From: JANSXG01 sp024743075
Lineage (GTDB): Bacteria; Planctomycetota; Phycisphaerae; Phycisphaerales; UBA1924
Assembly: GCA_042140185.1 (NCBI GenBank)
Contig: CP159477.1
Location: 2,108,001-2,172,000 of the forward strand
Direction: 5' to 3'
Length of the DNA stretch: 64,000 nt
Positions 17,820 to 25,887 of the stretch are shown here, in pieces (within the stretch, counting starts at the first letter, position 1; each line of letters starts with the position of its first letter). Made by a program: the position numbers and the translations under genes. A model generated the notes under the pieces. The model saw only the letters and a program-made list of their open reading frames with translations. It was not told the origin of the DNA and searched no databases.

Positions 17820-19427
17820 TCATTCCCTGCCCTGATCGCCCTTCTCGGGACGCACAAACTCGATCACCGCACCCCCTCGAAGCAGGTCCGGACGGGCCAC
17901 CAGCGTCTGCGCTCGCACCCGCTCGATCGCCCCCATCGACCGCACGATCGGCGGCAACGCCAGCACCTGGCCGGCGAGCTCGTCCAGCAACGCCCGCGGA
18001 CGGACCTCAAACACCGACACCCAGGGCAGCGACGCGTGCTTGTGATCGTCCTCGTCCCGAGCGATCAGGCTCTCGGCCACGCCCAGAACATGGTCCTCGC
18101 CGATACCCAGCACCATCCAGCCTCGCTCATCCCCCGCCCCACGCTCGACCGAGTTCCGCACGGTCCACGCCAGCACCGGCCCGCTCTCCGGCCAGAGCGC
18201 ATCCAACACCTCCGGTCCCCGCGCCCGCATCACCGGGCGGAGGTCCACCTTGCGCAGCGCGTTGGGAAACAGCCCTCCGAAGTCCTCGAACCGCTCGCCG
18301 CCGAACAGTGCCGACAGCGATGTCGCCACGCTCCGGTCGGTCCGGATCGAGGCCGCCGTCGTGCCCGGCGTCTCCATCACCGTCACGATGTCCAAGGGCC
18401 CGTTGACCGATTCAAACCCCATGAGCATCGCCCGGCCCGCGAAAGTGCCCTGCTCCGGCAGCCGAAGGCGCCCGATCAGGTCCTCGCCGAACGCCTCGCG
18501 CATCGCCGGCATGACCGGGGCGACGAGCGCGTCCACCTCAGCGATCGCCAGAAGCGAGTTCCGCGACGCTCGATCGAACACGCCCAGTTTCCACGGCTTG
18601 ATCGTCGTCACCGTCGACGCCGCGAGTTCCGGATTCAACCGCAGGAAGTTCGAGCGGATCGTGTGCCCCTTGATCTCCGCTCCCAGTACGAACCACGCAC
18701 GATCGTGGTCCGCATCAGCTCGCAGCACGACGACATCCGTCCCGTCCGGAAGCGCCCGAGCGATCCGGCCGGCCTGCGCATCGTTCATCGTCTCGCCCCG
18801 AGCGCCCGCTCCGAGCGCCGAGCCCAGGAGGGCGTCGAACAGCCGCGCCCGGCTCGACGGCCCCAATACCACCAGCGCATCGCCCGCGTTCGTCCCGGAG
18901 GCCATCGCCGACGACACCCGACGCTTGGCCACATCCTGCACGACCAGTTCGAACGCGTTGCCCTCGATCGCCAGCACCGGCAGCCCGTCACGCAGCGCCC
19001 GCGGCACCGCCGCCAGCCGACGACGCAGCAGCCCCGCGGTCTCCGCATCAACCACCGCCGCGATCGCCCAGGACGACCCGTCGCCTTCCGGCTCGCTCAC
19101 GAGAAGAAACTTGGAGCCGAGCAGCCTGCGGGCCGCCTCGTCGGGCTTCATGCCCAGTTGCCTGGCCAGAACCGTCCAGGCGTCAAGCGTCCCCGATAGG
19201 TCCGTCACGGACTGCAGCGAGGAGATCGCCGTGCCGATCGCCGGCGAGTCCCACGCGCTCCGCAGGTCATCGATGGCAACCACGAGCTTCGCATCGGCCG
19301 GAACCGCGCTCAGCAGTTCCACCGCATCGTCTCGCGAGCGGTCCCCGCCCGCCGAGGCGACCGATGCCGCTCCCAGCAACAGGACCGACGCGAGCACTCG
19401 GAGCACGCCGTTTCGGAACCGATTCAT
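17820..19427 (-). CDS. Secreted protein of unknown function, DUF3352-like
   Basis: About 535 residues. Start ATG at 19427 gives a clean signal peptide (RNGVLRVLASVLLLGAASVASAGG); an upstream in-frame start at 19511 would bury it. The mature protein begins AVELLSAVPADAKLVVAIDDLRSAWDSPAIG and alternates amphipathic helices and strands, like the planctomycete secreted proteins grouped as DUF3352 (weak resemblance, by eye only). No catalytic motif is evident. It lies 88 bp downstream of the anti-sigma-like gene on the same strand, so it may belong to that sigma regulon (inference). Confidence 0.75.
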   Translation of the reverse strand: MNRFRNGVLRVLASVLLLGAASVASAGGDRSRDDAVELLSAVPADAKLVVAIDDLRSAWDSPAIGTAISSLQSVTDLSGTLDAWTVLARQLGMKPDEAARRLLGSKFLLVSEPEGDGSSWAIAAVVDAETAGLLRRRLAAVPRALRDGLPVLAIEGNAFELVVQDVAKRRVSSAMASGTNAGDALVVLGPSSRARLFDALLGSALGAGARGETMNDAQAGRIARALPDGTDVVVLRADADHDRAWFVLGAEIKGHTIRSNFLRLNPELAASTVTTIKPWKLGVFDRASRNSLLAIAEVDALVAPVMPAMREAFGEDLIGRLRLPEQGTFAGRAMLMGFESVNGPLDIVTVMETPGTTAASIRTDRSVATSLSALFGGERFEDFGGLFPNALRKVDLRPVMRARGPEVLDALWPESGPVLAWTVRNSVERGAGDERGWMVLGIGEDHVLGVAESLIARDEDDHKHASLPWVSVFEVRPRALLDELAGQVLALPPIVRSMGAIERVRAQTLVARPDLLRGGAVIEFVRPEKGDQGRE

Positions 19428-19515
19428 GGTGTAAGCAACCGCCACGATGAGGTTTACCGCCACGGCGATCCCGCGTTGATCACTTTCGACCCGGTTTGCA
19501 CTGGTTCGCACCGGC

Positions 19516-20466
19516 TTATTCCGGCTCGCGGATCTCGTCCTGATCCAGCGGCTCGAAGCCCGGGAGCGTGATCACCACCGGCATCGACCCCAGATCGTTC
19601 TGGCGGCTCACACCCGCCGAAGGCGCTGGCCGGTTGGAGGCCTGCAGGAACGCGCTATTCGCGAACTCGCCGATTGAGGCGATCAGATCGCGGTCCACGA
19701 TCTTCGGCAGGCCTTCGATCCACCGTTCCAGCGTGCCGCCGGGACGGAGCGACTGCTCCGCGGCGCCCGCCTGCTGCGTGATGCTGGAGAACTGCTCGGC
19801 AAGCGAGGCCGCCGAGACGGGCTGATCACTCAAGACGATCATCCGTGGCGAACCCGTAATCTCGCCCTCATCGCCGAACGGCCACTCGAAGACCACGCGG
19901 GCCGACCCGCGCTCCGCTTCCGCCCGTTCGCCGAAGAGTTTCACCACACTGAACGCCGAATCGCCCAGACACTGCACTTCCTGCTGCGTCCGCGAAGCGA
20001 GCTGCGAGCCGAGCTGACCCGACGAATCGCTGACCTGAGTGGCCAGCCCCGCCACGGCGTTCGGACGCTCCGAGAGGTCCAGCGTCCCCGGACGGGCCCG
20101 CTCGAAGGCGTACATCCCGCCGATCAGCGATACGACCGCCGCCGCCGCCGCGATCCGGCCGAAACCGATCCGCCGGCGATCCCATCCACTCAGCCAGCCG
20201 CCACGTTTCGTGCCAACCGTTTCCAGCACGCGATCCGCAAAGTCCGGCGTCTCCAAAGGCTGACGCAGCGCGCCGATCGCCCGACGCGTCGCGTTCAGGT
20301 CGCCCGCGGCGTCCGGGTTGTTCCGAAGCTGCTCGAACAGCACCTTGGAGTCCGCCGGGCCGACCTCACCATCGAGAATGGCGTCGATCAGGTCGTCGGG
20401 AACGCGCCCGGGCCCGAAGTCATCCCGGCCCGGACCTGTGTTGTCCGCTGGATCAAACGGCTTCAC
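19516..20466 (-). CDS. Putative anti-sigma factor, single-pass membrane protein
   Basis: 316 residues. The cytoplasmic N-terminus looks like a short anti-sigma domain (DDLIDAILDGEVGPADSKVLFEQLRNNPDAAGDLNATRRAIGAL) without the HxxxCxxC zinc motif of ZAS proteins. One membrane segment about residues 103-120 (IAAAAAVVSLIGGMYAF) is followed by a periplasmic part of about 190 residues of unknown fold. GTG at 20466 overlaps the sigma-factor stop as GTGA, the usual coupling for sigma/anti-sigma pairs. The role is inferred from this coupling and topology. Confidence 0.75.
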   Translation of the reverse strand: MKPFDPADNTGPGRDDFGPGRVPDDLIDAILDGEVGPADSKVLFEQLRNNPDAAGDLNATRRAIGALRQPLETPDFADRVLETVGTKRGGWLSGWDRRRIGFGRIAAAAAVVSLIGGMYAFERARPGTLDLSERPNAVAGLATQVSDSSGQLGSQLASRTQQEVQCLGDSAFSVVKLFGERAEAERGSARVVFEWPFGDEGEITGSPRMIVLSDQPVSAASLAEQFSSITQQAGAAEQSLRPGGTLERWIEGLPKIVDRDLIASIGEFANSAFLQASNRPAPSAGVSRQNDLGSMPVVITLPGFEPLDQDEIREPE

Positions 20467-21065
20467 TGAATCACAACCTCATCGCTGAACCGGGCGAGAA
20501 ACTCCTCGCTCTCGTGCTCCTCAAAATACTTGCGCATCCGCCGACGCCCGCGATGCAGGTGGCTCTTCACCGTGCCCTCGGGCATGTCCGTGTATTCGGC
20601 AATCAGGGCGATCGGCCATTCCTGCTGGTGGAACAGCAAAATGATCTCGCGCTGCTCCGGCGAAAGTTCCTGCAGCGCTCGACCGATCGCGTCCCGGGCG
20701 TGCGTGTCACGCTCCTTGGCCAAGGTCGGCTCGTTCGGCTCGTCCCAGTCGCCCTTGCGCGACCCGACGATGTCCGAGTCGTACAGCGGCTTGTGCTTCT
20801 GCATCGCGTTGACGTACAGGCGCTTGGCGATCGTGAACAGCCAGGTGCTGAAGCGGAACCGCGGGTCGAACCGGTGGAGGTTCAGCAGCACACGCACGAA
20901 CGCGTCCTGAACGATGTCCTCTGCGATGTCCGGGTTGCCGCTCATCCGCAGCATGTACGCGAACAGCGAGTTCTGGTGGGCCCGGATCAGATCCGACGCC
21001 GCGCCCTTGTCGCCGGCGACCGCGAGCTCGATCAGTCGCACTTCGGCTGCTTTGTCCATACCCAT
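20463..21065 (-). CDS. ECF-type RNA polymerase sigma factor
   Basis: 200 residues from ATG 21065. Region 2 is LIRAHQNSLFAYMLRMSGNPDIAEDIVQDAFVRVLLNLHRFDPRFRFSTWLFTIAKRLYVN (-10 recognition and core binding). Region 4 is ALQELSPEQREIILLFHQQEWPIALIAEYTDMPEGTVKSHLHRGRRRMRKYF (-35 helix-turn-helix). The region between them is somewhat long and acidic (SDIVGSRKGDWDEPNEP). A 20-residue C-terminal tail follows region 4. It is coupled to the putative anti-sigma factor and divergent from the 21.2 kb gene. Confidence 0.93.
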   Translation of the reverse strand: MGMDKAAEVRLIELAVAGDKGAASDLIRAHQNSLFAYMLRMSGNPDIAEDIVQDAFVRVLLNLHRFDPRFRFSTWLFTIAKRLYVNAMQKHKPLYDSDIVGSRKGDWDEPNEPTLAKERDTHARDAIGRALQELSPEQREIILLFHQQEWPIALIAEYTDMPEGTVKSHLHRGRRRMRKYFEEHESEEFLARFSDEVVIQ

Positions 21066-21252
21066 GCTGCGCCTACTCTCTGCGATACAGGTGGCTGATT
21101 CAGCCATCCATCCTACGCTCAACTGTCTTCACCGTTGCGAATATTCCTCGGCTTTGGCCCGCTGCCAAGCCCGAATCCGCCCTCCCCACGCTCTTTCCGG
21201 ACCGTTGGCCTCTGATTTCCGCCTCAAAGCATTTCCTATCTTGACACCGACC

Positions 21253-22089
21253 ATGCCCACCCCCCCCTCCGATTCCCCATCACAAGACCTGAGTTGGCCG
21301 CTGCTCCTCGCCAAATGGACCGAGTACGCTAAGGCCGCCGTCGCTCTGCCCCGCACCGAAGAAGGCGATCGCGAGCGGCACTCCGTCCCCGCGGTCATCG
21401 CCCTCCAGGCCACCACCTTCGCCCTCAGCGAGATCCATCGCCTGCCCACCGATGAACGCCTCCTCGGCATCGAGCGGGCCGACTACACCGTCCGCGAGCG
21501 TTCCGCCGAGCTCGACCGCCTCTGGCGAGGCCACCCCATGCCCGAGGCCATGCTCGACCTTCTCACCGACGCCCGCCAGGCCGTCCAGTTCGCCTCGACC
21601 CTCGGCACCGAGTACCGCGCCGCCTCGAACGCCACCGCCCCCGACCTCGACGCCCTGCGCACCCTCCAGACCACCCTCCTCGCCGCCTCCACCGACGCCC
21701 ACCCCCTGACCGCCTACGCCCTTCACCCGGGCACCCGTATCAGCGCTGGCACCCCGGTCCTGTTCGTGAACCCCGACTGCCCGATCGCCCTCACCACGCC
21801 CGCCCTCTCACCCGACTGCCCCATCACCGAGCCGCGCACCACCGCGCCGATGCAGGTCTATCGCAACGCCGATGGGGAGCGCACCACCGACCTGGCCTCC
21901 CCGATGAACACCGCCATGCCCCCAGGACGCCCCCTGCTCATCCCCCTGCTCATCGACGGCGAGCCGCGACCGCTCCCGACCGAAGCGGAGGTCACTCGCT
22001 GGGTCGAACTGCAATCGAAGATGCTCGTCGAGAGCTACCCGACCTTCCGCGAAGCGGATGATGCGGCGGGGGTCGAGATGCCGTCGTAG
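21253..22089 (+). CDS. Hypothetical protein
   Basis: 278 residues from ATG 21253, MPTPPSDSPSQDLSWPLLLAKW. An all-helical N-terminal half (residues 10-140) carries AKAAVALPRTEEGDRERHSVPAVIALQATTFALSEI. A Pro-rich beta half follows (GTRISAGTPVLFVNPDCPIALTTPALSPDCPITEP, then RPLLIPLLIDGEPRPLPTEAEV). No signal peptide, membrane segment or known motif. Codon usage is strongly GC3 and the reading frame is open well upstream, so the start is a judgement. It stands alone between the divergent sigma gene and convergent panC. I do not recognise the family. Confidence 0.68.
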   Translation: MPTPPSDSPSQDLSWPLLLAKWTEYAKAAVALPRTEEGDRERHSVPAVIALQATTFALSEIHRLPTDERLLGIERADYTVRERSAELDRLWRGHPMPEAMLDLLTDARQAVQFASTLGTEYRAASNATAPDLDALRTLQTTLLAASTDAHPLTAYALHPGTRISAGTPVLFVNPDCPIALTTPALSPDCPITEPRTTAPMQVYRNADGERTTDLASPMNTAMPPGRPLLIPLLIDGEPRPLPTEAEVTRWVELQSKMLVESYPTFREADDAAGVEMPS

Positions 22090-22097
22090 ATCCGGGG

Positions 22098-22127
22098 GCC
22101 GGGGTCTGAGCAAAGCGAAGGCCCCGC
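22098..22127 (+). repeat. 30-bp dispersed repeat, copy 1
   Basis: Starts GCCGGGGTCTGAGC and ends AAGGCCCCGC, 8 bp past the stop of the gene ending at 22089. A second copy at 25846-25875 matches at 28 of 30 positions. The ends can pair weakly (GGGG with CCCC), so it may act as a short terminator-like hairpin. Confidence 0.6.
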
Positions 22128-22143
22128 AAGGCGCTGGCTGACC

Positions 22144-23028
22144 TCACTCGTTCGGCACCCACCCATCATTATCAATCAACCTCGTCACCCCAACCTTTGC
22201 CGCGCACAGCACCCGCGCCGGCTCCCCCTCCACCACCTCGTCACACGTCGCGGCGTCGCGCACCTCGAAGTACTCGAACCCGTCCCCCACCGCCCTACGC
22301 ATCACCTTGCGCCCGGCCTCTTCCGCTTCCGCAGCGCTCGCGCCGGCCTGACCCAGCCGCTGCGCCTCCCGAATCCCCCGTGACAGCCCCAGCGCCGCCT
22401 CGCGGTCCTCGGATTTCAGGTGCACGTTGCGGCTCGACAACGCCAGCCCGTCCTCCTCGCGCACCGTTTCGCCGCCGATGATTTCCACGCCCAGCCCCTC
22501 GCGCTCGCTCATCGCCGTCACGAGCTGCAGCTGCTGCCAGTCCTTCTTGCCAAACACCGCGGCAGCGGGCCGACACAACTCCAGGAGCCGCCGGCACACC
22601 AAGTACACCCCCGGGAAATGCCCCGGGCGGTATTTGTCCTCCATGCCCTTGTCCACGACGCACTCCGGCAGGTCCACCGGCCTCGACCACTCCGGGCCAT
22701 CCTTGCCGCCGGGGTACATCACCTCGACTTCGGCGCGAAGATGACCTCGCAGCCGGCATCCGCCGCCTTGCGCATCGGTCGCCAGATCGCGCGGGTACAT
22801 CTCGAAGTCCTTCGCCTCGTTGAACTGGGCCGGGTTCACGAACACGCTCGCGATCACCGGGCCCTTCAGCCCGCGCCTGTCGCGCATGCGCCGGGCCAGT
22901 TCGATCAGCTGGTGATGCCCCCGGTGCAGCGCGCCCATCGTGGGCACCAGCACACCGCCGGCCAGGCTCGACAGGCCGTCCGTGGTCGTCACGATCTCGA
23001 GTGGCATCCGCTCGCTCGGCGCGTTCAT
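22144..23028 (-). CDS. panC: Pantothenate synthetase, with two compensating frameshifts
   Basis: PanC joins pantoate and beta-alanine using ATP in vitamin B5 synthesis. Family motifs: VPTMGALHRGHHQLIELAR (HxGH), VIASVFVNPAQFNEAKDFEMYPRDLATD, VYLVCRRLLELCRPAAAVFGKKDWQQLQLV, and EEDGLALSSRNVHL (the KMSKS-like region). Between about 22772 and 22735 the frame is shifted and then restored: the sequence reads AQGGGCRLRGHLRAEVEVMYP, but the adjacent frame gives KAADAGCEVIFAP, the normal PanC text. One base appears inserted and one lost, so total length stays normal (294 residues) with about 12 wrong residues. ATG 23028; 32 bp downstream of the ACT-domain gene. Confidence 0.92.
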   Translation of the reverse strand: MNAPSERMPLEIVTTTDGLSSLAGGVLVPTMGALHRGHHQLIELARRMRDRRGLKGPVIASVFVNPAQFNEAKDFEMYPRDLATDAQGGGCRLRGHLRAEVEVMYPGGKDGPEWSRPVDLPECVVDKGMEDKYRPGHFPGVYLVCRRLLELCRPAAAVFGKKDWQQLQLVTAMSEREGLGVEIIGGETVREEDGLALSSRNVHLKSEDREAALGLSRGIREAQRLGQAGASAAEAEEAGRKVMRRAVGDGFEYFEVRDAATCDEVVEGEPARVLCAAKVGVTRLIDNDGWVPNE

Positions 23029-23060
23029 GCCCGCAGCATATCCGCTCGCTCCGCCGGTTT

Positions 23061-23552
23061 TCAGCAGGAGTCGGGGTCGGGCTTGGGCAGGTCTTCCTCG
23101 CCCAGCAGCGTGAAGCTCTTCCGCCGCAGGATCTGCCCCGCCAGCGTCGGGTCATCGACCGCCAGCGCGATCGTCGGCGTGCCGTTCGGACGCAGCATCA
23201 CCGGGTACGAGAACCGGATGTTCAGCTCCGCCCCCAGCAGGTACAGGCACATCCGCGACAGCGACTGCCCCCCGGTCAGCTCGACCACCAGCACATCCAT
23301 CTCGCTGAACGCCAGACGGTGCTCCTGAAGGATCTGCTTCGCCGACTTGCAGTGGTTCGTGATGATCCGGACCACGGCGTGGTCCGACGCCTCGTGCACG
23401 CTCAGCGCGCACACCTGACAGACCGGATGCCGGTCGAACGTCTGAAGCACTTCGTAGAGTTTGCCGACCCGGTTGTCCAGAAAGACGCTGAACTGGGTCA
23501 CACTCGGCGGGGCGTACCCCTGGCTCGTTTCTAGTGGAGAAACGCTGCTCAT
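23061..23552 (-). CDS. Tandem ACT-domain protein
   Basis: 163 residues from ATG 23552, with GGAGGTGGG just upstream. The first half (VTQFSVFLDNRVGKLYEVLQTFDRHPVCQVCALSVHEASDHAVVRIITN) is a classic ACT beta-alpha-beta-beta-alpha-beta unit with the Gly at the turn after the first strand. The second half (MDVLVVELTGGQSLSRMCLYLLGAELNIRFSYPVML) looks like another. ACT pairs bind amino acids and regulate metabolic enzymes. No catalytic domain is attached, so it is probably a free-standing regulator. It is immediately upstream of panC. Confidence 0.8.
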   Translation of the reverse strand: MSSVSPLETSQGYAPPSVTQFSVFLDNRVGKLYEVLQTFDRHPVCQVCALSVHEASDHAVVRIITNHCKSAKQILQEHRLAFSEMDVLVVELTGGQSLSRMCLYLLGAELNIRFSYPVMLRPNGTPTIALAVDDPTLAGQILRRKSFTLLGEEDLPKPDPDSC

Positions 23553-23720
23553 CCCAAGCCCACCTCCGAACGCGGTCCCCGCGACAGATTCCACCGAACA
23601 AGGACTGCGAGACACCCTGCAGGCCCCGCTCACCTTCCCCTAAGTTACCATCGCGACCGCCGAGAACCTAGCAAAATCCCCCGATTCCTCGGAGATTCCG
23701 CACGGTTCGCACCGAAAGCA

Positions 23721-24743
23721 TCACCTGCGCGAGCGCACGACCTCCACCGCCGGGCCGCCCGCGTCCGCTTCGGGCGCAAGTCCAAGCGCCGCCCCACCTT
23801 GGAGCAGGCGTTCGATCGCTCGCTCACCCCGCTCGCCGAAGTCCATCGTCAGCTCGTTCACATACAGCTCGATGAAGTGGTCCACCAGACCCCCCTTCCC
23901 GTCGCCGCCGGACCGGGCCTCGTTGGTCGCAAACCGCATCGCGTACTCCAGCCCCGCCTCCCGGTTCGCCGCGGCCCACTCGATCGACTTCCTGAGCAGC
24001 CCCGCCACCTCCTCGCGCGTTCCCGGGCCGTAGCGCTCGTCCAGATCCGACCGGATCGCGTTCGCGCCCAGCGGCAGAGGCAGGCCACCGGTCTGCTCCG
24101 CCCACCACACGCCGAGGTCCACCACCTTCGCCAGCCCCTCATCGGCGTAGGTCACCTGCGCCTCGTGGATCACCAGCCCCGCCTGTACATCGCCCGACAG
24201 GATCGCCGGGACCACCGCGTCGAACCGCATCGCCCGGTACCGCGCGGCATCGAGCACGCGCGACCGGTCCCCCTCGCTCACCAGCATGTTCAGCACGAGA
24301 AACGCCGAGGTCCTCGTCCCCGGCACCGCGATCATGCCGCCGCCGTCGAGCAGTGCCCGCAGCCACTCCGGCCCGAGTTCCTGGCCCGCCAGCCCCGCCT
24401 CGCGTGCGACCGACTCCGTCACCAGCACCTTCGGCCCGTAGCCTTCGCCGAAGCTCGCGCCGCAGTCGGTGAGCATGTACCGGTCCCGGGCGTGAGCGTA
24501 CGCGTGCATGCTCATCGCCGTGATGTCCAGATCGCCCCGCCCGACCGCCCGCCGGTTCAGTTCCTCGATGTCCGACGCGACCGGCCGGAATCGGAAGCGA
24601 CCGGTGTCGAACGCCGGCTCCAGCACCGGCGCATCGCCCGGCCCGCCCTCCAGCCCGGCGGTGCCCAGAGGCCACCACATGAACGCATCATCCGGGTCCG
24701 GAGAGTGCCCGATGGTCAGTTCGATCACATCGCTGCTTGCCAT
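23721..24743 (-). CDS. mqnD: 1,4-dihydroxy-6-naphthoate synthase, futalosine menaquinone pathway
   Basis: 340 residues with a periplasmic-binding-protein-like fold, cytoplasmic. It starts VIELTIGHSPDPDDAFMWWPL, the MqnD signature (SPDPDDxF). DLDITAMSMHAYAHARDRYMLTDCGASFGEGYGP is the second conserved block, and GDVQAGLVIHEAQVTYADEGL the third; the His of IHEAQ is the catalytic base in this family. It cleaves cyclic dehypoxanthine futalosine. Other mqn genes are not in the window. It stands alone, with 168 bp to the ACT gene downstream. Confidence 0.88.
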   Translation of the reverse strand: MASSDVIELTIGHSPDPDDAFMWWPLGTAGLEGGPGDAPVLEPAFDTGRFRFRPVASDIEELNRRAVGRGDLDITAMSMHAYAHARDRYMLTDCGASFGEGYGPKVLVTESVAREAGLAGQELGPEWLRALLDGGGMIAVPGTRTSAFLVLNMLVSEGDRSRVLDAARYRAMRFDAVVPAILSGDVQAGLVIHEAQVTYADEGLAKVVDLGVWWAEQTGGLPLPLGANAIRSDLDERYGPGTREEVAGLLRKSIEWAAANREAGLEYAMRFATNEARSGGDGKGGLVDHFIELYVNELTMDFGERGERAIERLLQGGAALGLAPEADAGGPAVEVVRSRR

Positions 24744-24778
24744 AGCCGGATACTAGGGCGATCCGGACGAATAAGCCG

Positions 24779-25253
24779 CTACTTCACGCGCTTGAAGATC
24801 GCGCTCATGAACTCCACCCACTCGCCGTTCTCACCGACCATATGGGATCGAAGCGCCCGCTCATCGGGCCCACGCACCTCGACCGCGTCCTGGTACTTCG
24901 CCATCTTCGTCGGGTCCTCGAAACTCGGCCCGAGTGTGTCGAGCGCGAGCCGATCGCCCTCGCGCTGCCCTTCGTACAGAAACATGAACGCCATCGGGCT
25001 CCCGAACCAGGTCCCGACATACTTCTTCTTCAGCGGGTCGTACCCGAGCGTCATGATGCCCGTCATCTCCCCCGCGCCCGGCATCTCTCCCGTCATCTCG
25101 CCCTGCACCCAAAAATCCCCGATCGCGCACGACCTCGCGCCCGCTCCCGGTCGTCGGCTCCTGGCCCGGCTCCATCACGCACGAACTCTCGTACGTCCAC
25201 TCGCCTACGAGGCGCATCAGCCACTCGTGCTCCGGTGTCGGTTTGGTTTCCAT
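24779..25253 (-). CDS. DUF1579 family protein, frameshifted
   Basis: About 158 residues once repaired. The N-terminus METKPTPEHEWLMRLVGEWTYESS (start ATG 25253, AAGGAG upstream) is the DUF1579 opening (HxxLxxLxGxW). After GREVVR near 25120 the frame changes and continues IGDFWVQGEMTGEMPG, then MTGIMTLGYDPLKKKYVGTWFGSPMAFMFLYEG, all typical of the family. The length is 3n+1, so one base is extra, in CGCGATC. The function of the family is not established. It precedes mqnD by 35 bp on the same strand. Confidence 0.82.
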
Positions 25254-25341
25254 GACGGTTCTCCTTTTGAAACAGGGTAACTCCACAGAGCCCATTCCTG
25301 CAGGCAAAGCCGCAGGCCGCGTACACTCCCCCGTCCCCACA

Positions 25342-25833
25342 ATGGCCAAGAACAAGAAGAAACAATCCGCCACCCCCGTCATCGAGAACCGGCGCGCCCG
25401 TTTCGATTACTTCATCGATTCCACCCTCGAGGTCGGCATCCGCCTCACCGGCACCGAGGTGAAGTCCGTCCGCGCCGCCAAGGTCTCGCTCAAGGAGGGC
25501 TACGTCCGCGTCCAGGAGGCCAACCCACCCTCCCTCTGGCTCCACTCGGCCCACATCGGCGAGTACGATCACGCCAGCGCCGCCTTCCAGCACGACACCA
25601 CGCGCACCCGCCTGCTGCTCGCCTCCAAACGCGAGATCGCCGAACTCGCCAAGGCCACCGCCGTCCGGGGCGTCACCATCGTCCCCCTCAAGATGTACTT
25701 CAAGGGCCCCTTCGCCAAACTCGAGATCGGCCTCGCCCGCGGCAAGAAACAGCACGACAAACGCGACACCATCAAGGAACGCGAGTCGCAGCGCGAGATC
25801 GACCGGGCGATGTCGACGAAGGTCGGGTGGTAG
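25342..25833 (+). CDS. smpB: tmRNA-binding protein SmpB
   Basis: 163 residues. SmpB delivers tmRNA to stalled ribosomes for trans-translation. Family text: VIENRRARFDYFIDSTLEVGIRLTGTEVKSVRAAKVSLKEGYVRV, HIGEYDHAS, R-LLLASKREI, TIVPLKMYFK, and the C-terminal tail GKKQHDKRDTIKERESQREIDRAM. ATG at 25342 (MAKNKKKQ) has no clear ribosome site and may be leaderless. No tmRNA gene was recognised nearby. Length is normal. Confidence 0.97.
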   Translation: MAKNKKKQSATPVIENRRARFDYFIDSTLEVGIRLTGTEVKSVRAAKVSLKEGYVRVQEANPPSLWLHSAHIGEYDHASAAFQHDTTRTRLLLASKREIAELAKATAVRGVTIVPLKMYFKGPFAKLEIGLARGKKQHDKRDTIKERESQREIDRAMSTKVGW

Positions 25834-25845
25834 TGCCGCAAGGGT

Positions 25846-25875
25846 GCCGGGGTCTGAGCGAAGCAAAGGCCCCGC
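25846..25875 (+). repeat. 30-bp dispersed repeat, copy 2
   Basis: Same sequence as 22098-22127 except for two A/G exchanges in the middle. It also lies just past (12 bp) a rightward stop codon, that of smpB, and just before a convergent gene end. Confidence 0.6.
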
Positions 25876-25887
25876 CGGACCTACCCT

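Noticed and set aside
15675..19199. A 1174-codon open frame on the + strand
   Set aside because: It lies opposite typA, proS and the 17.8 kb secreted gene, all of which have clear family motifs. The translation is His/Arg/Leu-rich with no recognisable domain, typical of antisense frames in GC-rich genomes.
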